DNA of 64,000 nt from Dendrocalamus latiflorus. Taxonomy: Eukaryota; Streptophyta; Magnoliopsida; Poales; Poaceae. Each line of letters opens with the position of its first letter. Positions within the stretch are counted from its first letter, which is position 1. Below are positions 34,269 through 46,116 of the stretch, piece by piece. Under the pieces are notes generated by a model. That model did no database searches, was not told where the DNA came from, and saw only the letters and a list, made by a program, of their open reading frames with translations. The position numbers and the translations under genes were made by a program. Location of the stretch: contig CM029627.1 in NCBI GenBank assembly GCA_017311315.1, positions 1,456,447-1,520,446 on the forward strand, in the 5' to 3' direction.

Positions 34269-36108
34269 AAGAACAACAAATCTAGTGTCTATTTAGCAGC
34301 GTCAGTGTGCTATTCTATTTAACACTAGCTACTTTGTGGTGTCGCCTTGAAAACAGTTCTATTTCGCAGTTTGATGTTGATGTAACTTTAAATAATATAT
34401 ACAGACCTTATTCTCTGAACTCAAGGATACCGGACTTTTTCATTGAATGTCAGAACTCTTGTGTTTGGTTCAATTGTTACTGTTAGTGCTTGGTTTGAGA
34501 CTGGATTAATCGAACTTTGACTTATCGTTTTGCAACCTGTGGGTAAATTTGTGCTATTGTTATACGGGGGATTCGTGTGGAGTGTAATGTCTTACTTCAT
34601 GTATAGTTTGTGGCCTGGGTAAGGTTGATAAGGAGGGACATCATCAAATATTTTTCTTGTTGCGCATTGTCCAGATCGACCAGCCTTCTAGTAACTCTAG
34701 CAGTTCGTGTTAAGAGTGGTTTTTGTGTAACTTAATTTATCATGGATGTTATTTGAGCCATTCCGGGATACTCCCAATTCCCAGACTACGCCAACATCTT
34801 TTACTGAAAGATGATCTGAACCCTCTTGAATCTGTGGTCGACGAAGGAATCTGGGAGCTGAAGATTCGTCGTAGTTTGTAGGGAGCATGCCTATTTTGTT
34901 CAGCCTATTTTGAAGCAAAATCCATAGGAATAATTGTTGTGAGGAGCAACACGAGTACTTGACAGAAGTAAATAACCCTCCTTGCAAGAGAGCACCAGAA
35001 TTCGAAGATAGGTGCTCAGATGCCTCCTCTGAAGAAGCGTCCTCTGTCAAAGGAACAACTTTGCAGAGTAGACAAAGGATCTTTAACAAAGGAGTGTTCT
35101 GCAGAGTAGCTCCTGCAAAACAAAGTTAAACATATGTATGATCCCACAATCTAAATTATTCTAGCTGCAGGCTAGTTGTACATCAATCTTGCCACATAGC
35201 ACAAAAGCTCCACAGTGGATCCTTTTCTCTTCAGACCTGAAGATCTCCATGGAAAACCTTGCAAAGTTGCAACACCCAAATCTGCATATTCGGGAATAGT
35301 TCCGTGATCGAGTGAACCAAATCGAAGGTATTCATTCCGCTGTAACATCTGCTGCCACCACTTGCAATTTTTATTCCGTTCCATTCAGCAGCATCAGATA
35401 GTCCATATAATAACCACAGAACAGCTTAACGCGAACAGCAACTTCCAAGCCAAACAAATTCTTTTTGGGAAAAAAATAAAAATAAAAGAAGGCGTAGAAA
35501 TATACAGCGCCTTAAAGCATGTGCACCCTTACACACTAAACCAATGCTACAAAAAAAAAGAAGAAATTTCTTAGCACCGATGCTAAGGAATAGAGCAGTA
35601 AGTGCTAAGTCTAAATTGCATGGCACTAAAATAAATCTTAGCAGCTGGTGCTATATCAGAAAAAGTTAAATCTTTAACATCTATAAATAATATTAAAGGT
35701 TAAAGTACAAAATAACTAACAATAATCTTATAGGGGAATAATATATAAAGCTTAGTGTCTATTTTAAATGATAAAGGTTGTACTTGCTCTTAGGCGGCGG
35801 CCCCACTTGCAAACTGAAAGACCCACGCGGCCACGCAAAACGCCCGCTCCGCTACGTATCGTAGCCGACTTCCTCCTCCGCTCCGTCTGTTTAATGTCCC
35901 CACCCTTTTCCTCTGCTTCCCCTTCAAACCAAACCAAGCCGAGCAAGGAAGGAAAGCGGCAAACTCTTATCCCCAAAAGAAACACGCGCAACCAGATCAA
36001 AGCTACCTCCCGGAGAAGAAAATTTTCTTCTCGCGATTGATCGACTCCTTGGAGAGATTTGGGGGCAAGGGGAAACCTCCCGTTGCCGGTTTGGAGCCAG
36101 ATAGGGGT
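34269..36108. other. PAO5 3' flank and PAO4 promoter region
   Basis: 34269-34500 is likely PAO5 3' UTR. A minus-strand frame of 130 codons (34697-35089) has fairly even composition but no recognised domain or start context; it is left unannotated as a gene. 35570-35660 has a short palindromic AGCACCGATGCTAAG-type repeat. From about 35800 the sequence becomes GC-richer, as expected for the PAO4 promoter and leader. Confidence 0.35.
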
Positions 36109-36270
36109 ATGAGCTGCTTTGCGCACCGCCGCTGCTCCGACGCCAGCCGCCTCCAGGACGGCCTCCTCGTCTTCGTCTTCTTCATCTCGATTCCCATACG
36201 TAGCGCCAGTATTAGTAGTAATAGTAATTGTAATTTAACCACTAGTATTAGTGGTAGCGATCTCTTGTAA
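36109..36270 (+). CDS. Conserved peptide uORF of PAO4-like gene
   Basis: A 53-codon ORF (start MSCFAHRRCSDASRLQDGLL) in the leader, ending 96 nt before the PAO4 start codon. Its core QDGLLVFVFFISIPIR is shared with the uORF of the PAO5-like gene, although the flanking leader differs. This matches the known conserved peptide uORF of plant back-conversion PAO genes, which dampens translation of the main ORF; regulation here is inferred from family. Confidence 0.8.
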   Translation: MSCFAHRRCSDASRLQDGLLVFVFFISIPIRSASISSNSNCNLTTSISGSDLL

Positions 36271-36366
36271 ACGGCGTTCGTTTCTGCGGCTGCGTGCGCG
36301 GAGACGGGGGGACCTGCTGCTGCTTCTTACTCCTTTTCTTCTTCGTCGACGGCGGCGGCGGCGGCT

Positions 36367-39300
36367 ATGGATCCCAATGGCCTCAAAACTGGAGGTAATG
36401 GTATTTGTGTTCTCAAATTTATTTAGTATTTTCAGTTGGAGAAAATCGCTATAATGGGACTCCAAACAACGTGTTTCGCTATAATAGGATTTCTAACGTT
36501 GACATCGCTAAAATGACACCCGAAACATTGGCTTCTCGTAATACATGATATTTGGCTAATGTTTCGAAATACCCGAACATTGGAATTAAAAGAGCCAAAT
36601 GTCATGTATTACGAGAAGCCAATGTTTCGGGTGTCATTTTAGCGATGTCAACGTTAGAAGTCCCATTATAGCGAAACACGTTGTTTGGAGTCCCATTATA
36701 GCAATTTTCTCTTTCAGTTGTTAGATTGCAAAGAAGGGTTTTTTTAGATGTTGAGAGGGGATTTAAAACAAAAATGTCTTAATCAAATCCTTCAGATGAT
36801 TCATCATATTTGAAACTAATAATTGAGTGCAAAGTTGACATTTCTAGGATAGTAGTTTGTATGCACTAATCAGAGTACAGAACTGGAGGCTCATAGAGAT
36901 TCTGTTTACTTCTGATTTACCTTATTGTGAGCGCTAATTAGAAACAAATCCTGCGTACTCATATTGTTCAGGCCTTTTGCTTCCGACCATTGAGAGGCGA
37001 TGTGCTTCTCCTCCATCCGTCATCGTGATCGGTGGGGGCATCTCGGGGGTTGCAGCAGCTCGTGCTCTCTCCAATGCTTCGTTTGAGGTGATGAATGATA
37101 AATTCTGACCAACACTTCTACAGTGACGTACCTTCTGCTGTCTCCATCAATTTGATGATCTGTAGTGTGCTAGTGTTAACTGATGTCAATGCTGCATGAG
37201 CAGGTGACTGTTTTGGAGTCGAGAGATTGTATTGGTGGCCGTGTTCATACTGACTACTCCTTCGGATGCCCCATTGATATGGGAGCCTCATGGTTAGTCT
37301 CACTCAAATTGCTTAATGGGAGCAATCCTCTGTAGATTTTGTCCATATAAGCTGTTACTTACTTTATGTTGGTGTTTATAAAAAATTCAGGCTGCATGGT
37401 GTGTGTAATGAGAATTCATTGGCACCATTGATTGGTTATCTTGGGCTGAGGTTATATCGCACTAGTGACAATAACTCTGTTCTGTATGATCATGACTTTG
37501 AAAGGTGGTCTATTAGCTCTTGAACTTTCATTTTTGTTTACCAATCAACTTTCATTTTTGTTTACCAATCAACATATTTCTTCTTCTTTCTTATTCTTAC
37601 ATCTCATTGTATTAATTGATTCCTCTACAGTTATGCTCTCTTTGATAAGGATGGCCGTCAGGTCCCAAAGGAGACAGTTGCTAAAGTTGGAGAAACATTT
37701 GAGAGAATTCTTGAGGAGGTACATAGTGAAGTCATTCATATTTCATACTTTGTACTTTGGTGCTCCTTTAAGAGCATTCCTGGCTTACTCTAAAATTTGT
37801 GTTGCATTGCAGACAGTTTAGGTACGTGATGAGCAGGAAAACGACATGCCCCTCCTACAGGCAATTTCAATTGTGCTTGAGAGGCACCCCCATCTAAAGT
37901 ATGTGCAATCTTGTACCATGCTGTCATGTGTTAATTTATTTACAGATAAATCATAAATTCATTGGTTGCAGCATAAGAGCTTGAGTGATATAATTACCGT
38001 TTTGTAGTCTACAATGGCTAGACGACCAAGTCTTGCAATGGTGTGTCTGCCGGCTGGAGGCATGGTTTGCTGCAGATGCAGATGAAATATCCCTGAAAAA
38101 CTGGGATCAGGTTAGCTCAAAGTCTCAGATCACTCGGTGCAATCAAGCAAATAGTAAACTATAGCCTTCTATGGTGACTTAACTTGTTTTCTGGGAAAAA
38201 AAACTTGCCAGTTGTCTGCTATTGAGTATGCTAACTCATATGTTAGTTTTTTAGGATTTAGAAAGGTGTGTTATAAAGAGTCATAGGTGAAATATGTTAG
38301 TTTTCTATGGTGACCGTAAGTGAACGAGATTCATCTTCTTCGTTCTTGATATTGTGCATGCCCGTGTTGTATCTCACAAACTTTAATCCGATCCAGGGGT
38401 TGTTGCACATAAAAAGGGACATCAGAATATAACATCTGCAGTCTCACTTACGGTTGAATTCTTTTTCAATCTGCAGGAGCGTGTTCTTACTGGTGGTCAT
38501 GGTCTGATGGTGAATGGATACTATCCTGTAATTCAGGCTCTTGCTCGAGGTCTTGACATCCGGCTTAATCAGAGGTGTATATTTTTTTTCCTCCCCATGA
38601 CACAAGGACTAATTTCAGTACGTAGACCTCTTCTTTTTTATGTATAGGAATTTCATGAAAGCATGGCACTGGCAAATACTATCATATAGGTTCTCTTGAA
38701 TTGTCCTGCCATGAGTTGCCAAGTGTTTAAAATACTATGGCACATGCTATTCGGGTGAAAACATAATCATTTTGAAGCTTTGTTGTGTTTTGCCTGAGTA
38801 ACGTCACCATTTTCTTTTAATTGCACTTGCTAATTGCTATTTCTGAATAGTTTTGCTTACTTTGCTATTGCTATTGCCAAATCTTTAGGGTAACCAAAAT
38901 GGCCTGCCAGTTCAACGGAGTGACGGTCACTGTTGAGGATGGAACAAATTACTCTGCCGACGCTTGCATAATCACAGTGCCGCTCGGTGTGCTTAAGGCA
39001 AACATAATCAAGTTTGAGCCTGAGCTACCCCCTTGGAAGAGCTCTGCGATTGCTGACCTCGGTGTAGGTATTGAGAACAAGGTTGCCATGCACTTCGACA
39101 AGGTGTTCTGGCCGAACGTCGAGGTGTTGGGGATGGTTGGCCCAACGCCTAAAGCATGTGGCTACTTCTTGAACCTCCACAAGGCTACCGGTAATCCGGT
39201 CCTAGTGTACATGGTTGCTGGAAGATTTGCTCAAGCAGTGGAAGAACTTTCAGACAAGGAAGCTGTCGATTTAGCCGTGTCTCACCTGAAGAAAATGCTA

Positions 39301-39730
39301 CCAGATGCTACTGAACCTGTAAGTTGTCATTAAATAGTACTTCTTTCTGTGACTAACGCATTTTCTGATGCTTGTTTCTGTAGCTAACACATTTGCATTT
39401 GCTGGTCTGTTGTTGCAGACGCGGTATTTGGTATCACGCTGGGGTTCTGACCCGAACACACTCGGGTCCTATTCATGCGACCTGGTCGGAAAGCCGTCCG
39501 ATGTATGTGCCAGGTTCTCTGCCCCAGTGGAGAACCTGTATTTTGCCGGTGAGGCAGCCAGCGCCGACCATTCGGGGTCCGTCCACGGCGCCTACTCGTC
39601 GGGCCTCGCCGCCGCCGAGGACTGCCGGAAGCGGCTACTGACGCTGAAAGGCATCCCGGACCTCGTTCAGGTCGCGGCCTGCGAGGAGATGGCTGAAGTC
39701 ATCGCCCCTCTCCAGATTTGCAGGACGTAA
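36367..39730 (+). pseudogene. PAO4: Polyamine oxidase PAO4-like, with in-frame stop
   Basis: Ten exons with lengths equal to PAO5 for exons 2-9: 36367-36394, 36972-37087, 37204-37292, 37391-37504, 37631-37718, 37813-37898, 38008-38110, 38477-38574, 38889-39318, 39419-39730. They would encode 487 residues from MDPNGLKTGG to the non-canonical peroxisomal tripeptide CRT, as in rice PAO4. Two lesions stand out. Exon 6 reads ACA GTT TAG where PAO5 has ACG GTG AAA, giving a stop at codon 148. The FAD motif reads ESRDCIGGR where the family has Arg before the x-GGR. The TAG forms a new TTTAG|GT acceptor 9 nt into exon 6; using it would drop three codons including the stop and keep frame. All other exons look well kept. 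Either a young pseudogene or a gene rescued by splicing. Confidence 0.85.
36439..36711. mobile_element. Mutator-type foldback MITE in PAO4 intron 1
   Basis: 273 bp with arms of about 117 bp that are nearly perfect inverted copies (left GAGAAAATCGCTATAATGGG, right CCCATTATAGCAATTTTCTC) and a spacer of about 35 bp. Identical 9-bp flanks TTTCAGTTG (36430-36438 and 36712-36720) are a Mutator-type target duplication. If transcribed within the intron it would form a long hairpin. Confidence 0.92.
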
Positions 39731-40512
39731 ATTAATTCCGTTCTGCCATGCCGGCGTTGATCGATTTCCTCGTTGTTTCCTGAAGCCCAAACAATCTCGG
39801 CGCACGCAATTGATCGCAAAATTTTAAATTATTACGTCCGGTAATATGTTTCACATGGACACTTAAGAGGTATATTATTTAAATAATAGTTAATAAAATT
39901 ATATTATATTTGTCTCTAATAGAAACATAGACTATATTTATCTAATAGAAACAACTATGATGTAATTTTATTAAATAGTATTTAAATAATATGTTTTCTA
40001 AGTAAATAATATGTTTCCTAAGAATATGAGAGACATATTATGGGACTATTTTTCATTTTCTTGTGCTGCTTGGAATAAATCGGGATCGATGCCTGAGTTC
40101 TTGTACCTGGGCACTGAACTATCAGTATGATGTTACTTTTTTGGTATTATTATTAGCGAGACATAGTTGCCGAGTTGAATGTTAGTTGGTTGGGTTGCTT
40201 GCTCGTATGTGCACGGCATTCTCGTGCTCTTTCGCTGAAAGGTATGCTTGCTTGGTCTGAAAGATTGCGCGATGACGTGATCGCTAGTGCTTCCCAGTAG
40301 TGGGCGGTGGGTGTGGATGGCAACTGTGCAGGTCGACGGCGACACGATGGAAGAACGGTTCGGCGCCACGCCGCGCTAAACCAACCGAGCTGCTGTTCAC
40401 GGCGGCGAGCCACTTGCTTCCGTTGGATGGTTCCGAAGCTGACAACTCATCGTGCCTAGGATGGTAAGTACGCCATGTTGACATATGTCGGCTCATGGAG
40501 CATCTTACATTA
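39731..40512. other. PAO4 3' flank with short inverted repeat
   Basis: 39731-39840 is likely 3' UTR. 39850-40030 contains AT-rich inverted segments (ATATTATTTAAATAATAGTT and ATAGTATTTAAATAATATG), perhaps a MITE. 40130-40500 has short open frames only; no gene supported. Confidence 0.35.
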
Positions 40513-40515
40513 TAA

Positions 40516-40904
40516 GAGCAACTTTAGCACGGCCTTTACTTGAGCCCTCATCCTACTTTTGAGGGTCGAGGAGCAAAAAAAACTCACTCCAACAGAGCCC
40601 CTACTTGAGCCCTCAAAAGTAGGGGGCCCTCAAATCTCTCCCTCGAGCCCTCATTCCTGAGGGGTCTGGAGGGAGCCCCTACTTTTGAGAGCTCAAGTAG
40701 GGACCCTGCTGGAGTGAGTTTTTTACCCCTCGGCCCTCAAAAGTAGGATGAGGATGAGGGTGGGTCCCATGTGTTATCCCCTCTATGAATGAATTTGAGG
40801 GTCCTGTTTTGAGGGCTCCTGCTGGAGTGTAGCCCTCAAAAGTAGGGAGAGCCCTCAAATAAAAAGTATGGGCCCTGTTTTGAGGGCTATTGCTGGAGTT
40901 GCTC
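40516..40904. mobile_element. Tourist-like MITE (GAGCAACT ends)
   Basis: 389 bp with inverted ends GAGCAACTTTAGCA and TGCTGGAGTTGCTC, flanked by TAA on both sides (40513-40515 and 40905-40907). The interior is made of repeated CCCTCAAAAGTAGG and GAGCCCTC blocks in both orientations, so it can fold on itself. Confidence 0.85.
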
Positions 40905-40907
40905 TAA

Positions 40908-42110
40908 GTTATGGAGTTCATTTACATTTTTATATCTCTTAAAAGCATGTCAGGAACGTAAGAGATCTCGCAAAAAAAAGTACCAACTTTGCAAGAAACA
41001 TTATTATTTGTTTGAAACACATGAACATCACGATGAACATTGAAAATTGAAGAAAATTTGGTGTTCCAAAGGTGGCATTAACTTAAGTGTTCAAAAAAAG
41101 TCTAGGCAATGCTTAGTAAGTTACTACTGTGTACTACTCACTCCAATTCATAAAAACAAGTTATTTTACACATCGATATGATCTTTAAAATACAACTTTG
41201 ATCATTAATTACTATTGTAATATGTTTATAAAAAACCAACAGAATTATAATATTATAAAATACTTTTTAAGACGAATCCACACATGACTTCTATGTATCC
41301 AATCTAAGTATTTAAAAAGATATCGATACGTAAAAATTTTAAAGTTTAACTACACATATTTCAAAACATGTTTTGTGAAACAGTGGAGTAGTCATCCGTG
41401 AGCGGTTTTCTAAAATCAAACGCTCTGTTCTTTCTAGGTTGTGGTTGACGGTTTTTGCAGTGCTTTTTGAGACGACAGAGGCACTGACGCAGACGATGCA
41501 TAGTTTTAGGCTCGAGAAGCTATGCAGAGAACCTGTTTCAACAATCACTCTGTTTATTTTAACTCTAAAAAAAGCACAAAACTCAAAGAATAGGACTAAG
41601 GCCTTATTCTTTTCAGCTTATGATCTCCCTCGAACAAATAAATAGGATAGTTTTTCGTCATCATTTCGAAGTGATTTATTGAGATAGCATTTTCAAAGCA
41701 ATTTATCGACTTAACAGTATTCGATTTATTCGTACAAATGCTCGTGTTAGACCAAAAGTCATAGAACGAGTTCAGCAGCATTTCGGCTTTTGGCTTATGC
41801 CATTTGCTCAGTAACATGTTTTAAAATGATATATTTTTTAAGACGAGATCTGCAGGTAAATTGTAGTATAAACTGTACTGAGTTCAGCTGTACCGGCTAA
41901 AATCGTATACGACTATTTTTCTCTGCGTACTACCTCTCACAAACAGCATAAAATTCAAAAAACTCAGTTATAAAGCACAGCCTAACACAACTATAAGTCT
42001 AAAGAAATACACCCTAAAGCCTAAATACACACGGCAGCCCAGGTGACAACTCACGTGTGGAATCTAGCGAGATTCCACGTGTGGATCCCCTCCATCGAAA
42101 CGAGAGTATT
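40908..42110. repeat. Repeat-rich spacer upstream of adenylate kinase
   Basis: 41130-41395 looks like a diverged mariner/Stowaway MITE (CTACTCACTCCAATTCAT at the left, AACAGTGGAGTAG at the right). 41600-41780 (family D) shares CGAACAAATAAATAGGA and ATTTATTCGTACAAATGCTC-type blocks with 61330-61500. 41820-42020 is a diverged copy of family B. No gene frames. Confidence 0.5.
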
Positions 42111-42353
42111 TTTAATTTAAGCACGTGACCCTACGGCTTCCATCAGGGCCCACAAAGATGGGCCCCACAACGTGTGAGCCCACTCGTCATTGACCCGACG
42201 CGCTCCTTCCTCCATACCTAACACTCCTCTGTAGTTCTCTCTCCCCTCCCCCGTGGGCATCTCGAACTCAAAACACGAAGCCACGATCGGAAAAAACAAA
42301 CAGAAAAAAGAATCAAAAAATATCTCTGTTCCTTCGTTTCCAAAGCCGGCGAG

Positions 42354-45350
42354 ATGTCGGCGATCTCTCGCGCGATCCGGGCCTGCGCCGCCGCGTCCCG
42401 GAGGAACTTGGCGGCTGCATCGGCGAAGGAGGTGCCCGCGGCGGGGGTGAGGGCGGCGGCGGCGGTGCCGGGGCGCCGGGGGCGGGATACGGAGGACGGG
42501 AAGCGCGTGCAGTGGGTGTTCCTGGGCTGCCCCGGGGTGGGCAAGGGTACCTACGCCAGCCGCCTCTCGCAGCGGCTCGGCGTGCCCCACATCGCCACCG
42601 GCGACCTCGTCCGCGACGCCCTCGCCTCCCCAGGCCCCCTCTCCAAGCAGGTACGCCCCCCCCCCCCCCCCCCCCGGGGATGTTGTTCCGTGTACGAGTT
42701 CTGATTACAAATGGATGGTACTGGATCGATGACATATGAACAAGAGAGTGTTCGTTTTTGCAAATTTCATTTCCTCGTGGTCAATTGCGTGTTGTGATCT
42801 GTAATACCAAGGAACATCTAGAATCTGAGCAGCCCTTAGGTTGGACAAATCTCACCGTTGTTCCAAACACAAAGGCTATTCTAGTTGATGGATACCCTGC
42901 ACCATGCGCATTTTTAGCACCAAGAACCGAACAATTGTGATGCATATAGAAAAATAGTCCTTACTTTTGTATGAGAGTGGAATAGAGCAACCCTAACCCA
43001 CAGCTCCACCATTCCTTGGATCATCCTCTGCAAACCAGCTTGTCATCACCGTACAGAGTCCTCCACAATTCATGAGACCAGTGTGGGTTTGTTACCGTGC
43101 AACATACATTGAAAAGAGCACGTGTGATTGCACAACTAAGAAGCACTACAGCTCCACAAAATGTTGAGCACATGCACAGAGTACAGAGGTGTGGACTGTT
43201 TTTCAAGCTGTCGGTTCATTGGGCTTATAGGAAATAAGCTGAATTTGCTAGCTTTTAGAATAAGCTCAGATTTTTTTTTGGGTAAACTTAGCCTACAAAT
43301 CCTCACTGGCTTGTGAAGTCTAGAAGTCAGTAAGTCACTCCATTAGAGTTGGTTGTTTAAGTGAAAACCTAATTGCAAGGATGAACTGATTGTTTGGTTG
43401 ATGGCTGTAGCTTAGGCCTATTTGGACCATAAGCCTATTGGTGCAATGCCAAACAGATCGCTAGAATCCTGTTATAATCTTCTAGTTTTGTACCTCACCA
43501 CTGTGGTTGTGTTCTACCAGTTTTCCATTTTCTTGATTGTTTTGCATGTGCTTTCTTTCCAGCTTTCTGAGATTGTGAATAATGGAAAACTGGTGTCCGA
43601 TGAGATCATCATAAATCTGCTGTCAAAGCGCCTTGAAGAGGGAGAAGAGAAAGGTGAATTGGGGTTCATCCTTGATGGTTTTCCAAGAACCATAAGACAA
43701 GCGGTGAGCTAGTTATTTGACCTGACCATAAGTATGGAAAACATATAGCTTGCATCTTCTCAGTAAGCTTTTGTCATTTGCATTTTTCTTTGAGGGTGGA
43801 AATAATACATTTAAATGTGCTGTTTAAGACCAATAATGTGTAACCTGATTGTAGTGGTAATCTTATTTATAGTAGAACAATGCACTGATATTTTTTAATA
43901 AGTTCAATTTGGTCGTTAACACTAATCTGATAGATGACTAGCCTAAATAAACTTATTAACGATGTATAAGTTGATAAGATTTGCGTGAATTTACCTTTAT
44001 GTTCTGCATCAATGAGCATTAAGATGGCATCCCTGTACCTCTGTTGGATGTGTCATGGTTGAGACCAATAAACATCACAGAATGTTAAAACACATCCACC
44101 AGTACTGCATGTCAGTTTCCAAAATAATTGCATTGTGTGCTTTTGTAGGAAATACTTGAAGGAGTTACAGATATTGATTTGGTGATCAATCTCAAACTCC
44201 GAGAAGAAGCTCTGCTTGCAAAATGCCTTGGTAGAAGGATGTGTAGCCAGTGTGGAGGAAACTTCAATGTGGCCTCCATTGATATTGAGGGTGAGAATGG
44301 CGAGCCTCGGATGTACATGCCTCCATTACTACCTCCTCCGCAGTGTGAATCAAAATTGATTACTAGACCCGATGATACCGAAGAGGTTGTAAAGGAGCGA
44401 TTGCGTGTTTACCATGATTCGGTATGTTCCAGTGGCCTGAGATTGCCTTTTGAGTTTTGACAGTTTGAGGTGGTCTTTTATTTTTATTTATTTATGGGAT
44501 CTAAATACTCCATTTGTAGTTTTGTACTAGTAGGGTGCATGAGGGATATTTTTTATATGTAGATCTATTAGCAAATTTGCTTGTATATAAATAAAAATGA
44601 GTGGTAGATTTGCATGCGTGGAATCCTGAGACATGATATTGAACTTTTAACAATGTGCTGTTACTATTCAGTCAAATTGCCCTTTAGAAGTTATGTGTAC
44701 TCATCGCTTCATACTCCCTCCGTTCCTCCATAGATGTCATTCTAGCATTTTGCGCTCCAACCAAGGCATGTATACAAAAAACCATATTTCCCCCTTTATG
44801 AGCTCACTTATTACTCTAAATGGTGTATGCTACTCTAGTACATAGTAGTAGATAACCTTAGGAATAATGAAGGTGAGGGGTATGCAAAGGAAAAGGCGGT
44901 AAAAAATTGCCTCAAAATTGTATAATGACATGTATTTGGGAACAAAATTTGAAAGCTAGAATGACATGTATTTGGGAACAAAATTTGAAAGCTAGAATGA
45001 CATGTATTTGGAAACAGAGAGAGTATTCAGTAACGAGCACACTTCCTCTTCAAAGCTTCCTCCAAACCCTTAAAAAGAGCCTCCTCTTCAAACCATGAAA
45101 ACTGTGTTATGGAACTCTCACATAGTATAGGTTTTGAATAGTTCCTTATATGTTTGACTGTAGCGTTGTCGTGTCATCTTTTCTAATTAAGTTGTCATCT
45201 TTGCAGAGTGAGCCGGTGGAGGAATTCTACAGAGCACGGGGAAAACTCTTGGAGTTCAATTTACCAGGAGGAATACCCGAATCATGGCCAAAGCTATTGC
45301 AAGCCTTGAATATTGAAGACCCTGAAAACGAAAGATCTGCTGCAGCATGA
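42354..45350 (+). CDS. Adenylate kinase, organellar type
   Basis: Four exons (42354-42650, 43563-43703, 44149-44421, 45207-45350) join to 284 residues. The N-terminus (about 50 residues, rich in Arg, Ala and Ser) looks like a mitochondrial or plastid transit peptide. The P-loop GCPGVGKGT is at residues 58-66; GDLVRDAL and GFILDGFPRT form the AMP-binding part; a LID region with CSQCGGNFN follows; the C-terminus has GGIPESWPKLLQALN. It catalyses ATP + AMP = 2 ADP. It resembles rice adenylate kinase 7, annotated as mitochondrial; the targeting is inferred. Intron 1 starts almost at once with a C20 tract (42656-42675). Intron 3 holds a Stowaway MITE. A near-identical copy of the start of exon 1 lies 11.3 kb upstream in PAO5 intron 1. 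Confidence 0.93.
44714..45023. mobile_element. Stowaway MITE in adenylate kinase intron 3, end triplicated
   Basis: 310 bp flanked by TA (44712-44713 and 45024-45025). The left end is CTCCCTCCGTTCCTCC and the right end GGAAACAGAGAGAG. The 36-bp piece containing GACATGTATTTGGGAACAAA is repeated about 2.5 times at 44926-45020, so the right inverted repeat has been amplified in tandem. Confidence 0.88.
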
Positions 45351-46043
45351 TTTTGTTTAGGAATGTGTGTTATACATGTGTAGCCTGTGCCGAACGTAGT
45401 TAACAGATGAGCATTCCTTGTATGTTTAGAAGTAGTAATTCATTCAGGGGTCAAAGTTATTTTGATCTAGCACTCAATTGTATAGTTGATTGATCATCGA
45501 TGGTACAAGTTCGATGACTGTTCTGGTTGTATTTTTGAATGAGTAGCCTCTAAAGGCAAAAAATAAATATGCTTGTCGAAAGCAGCACACTGCAAGCATT
45601 CTGATGAAATCACTCGGGTGTATGATTTGAGAATCAGAATCTTTTATGTACATGTTGAGGTTTTCGTCACTTGCATGCGCTCCACAATGAAGCCACGTGC
45701 GATATTCCGTACACAAAATTAGCGTTGAAGTGTTGGCGTCAGCTGGTTGTGGCACTGCATCTCATATGAATGTGATCTCATTTTGCTTAATATAACTTAA
45801 TATAGTCTCCTCTTGTTGACTATAATCGAAATGTGTTCTATTACATTAGCCATCAGCGCTGGATCTCAAATTCTCAATTCCTGAAACGTGCTGATTCTTA
45901 AAACAAGAAAAGCAACTCCTAGTGAAAATGCACCACACAAAGTCACAAAAACAATTTCAAAGAAGAACGGTTTCTGTAGGTAACATGCAGAAATAATACC
46001 CATGTAAACTTTGACATCACAGAGTACTATGCCCCTACACGTT
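45351..46043. other. Adenylate kinase 3' flank
   Basis: Likely 3' UTR to about 45600, then AT-rich sequence. A minus-strand frame of 93 codons (45474-45755) shows no domain. Confidence 0.3.
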
Positions 46044-46116
46044 GGGGGTGTAGCTCATATGGTAGAGCGCTCGCTTCGCATGCGAGAGGCACGGGGTTCG
46101 ATTCCCCGCACCTCCA
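46044..46116 (+). tRNA. tRNA-Ala (CGC)
   Basis: 73 nt that fold as a cloverleaf: acceptor GGGGGTG with CACCTCC (one G-U pair) and discriminator A; D-arm with A-box TAGCTCATATGG; anticodon stem CTCGC/GCGAG with loop TTCGCAT, anticodon CGC; T-arm GGGGTTCGATTCCCC containing the B-box. No intron; CCA not encoded, as in nuclear genes. A T-rich run (TTTCTTTTCTTTTT, from 46117) can end Pol III transcription. Confidence 0.97.

Noticed and set aside
42117..42735. Minus-strand frames of 108-157 codons over adenylate kinase exon 1
   Set aside because: Shadows of the adenylate kinase exon; the + frame has the P-loop.
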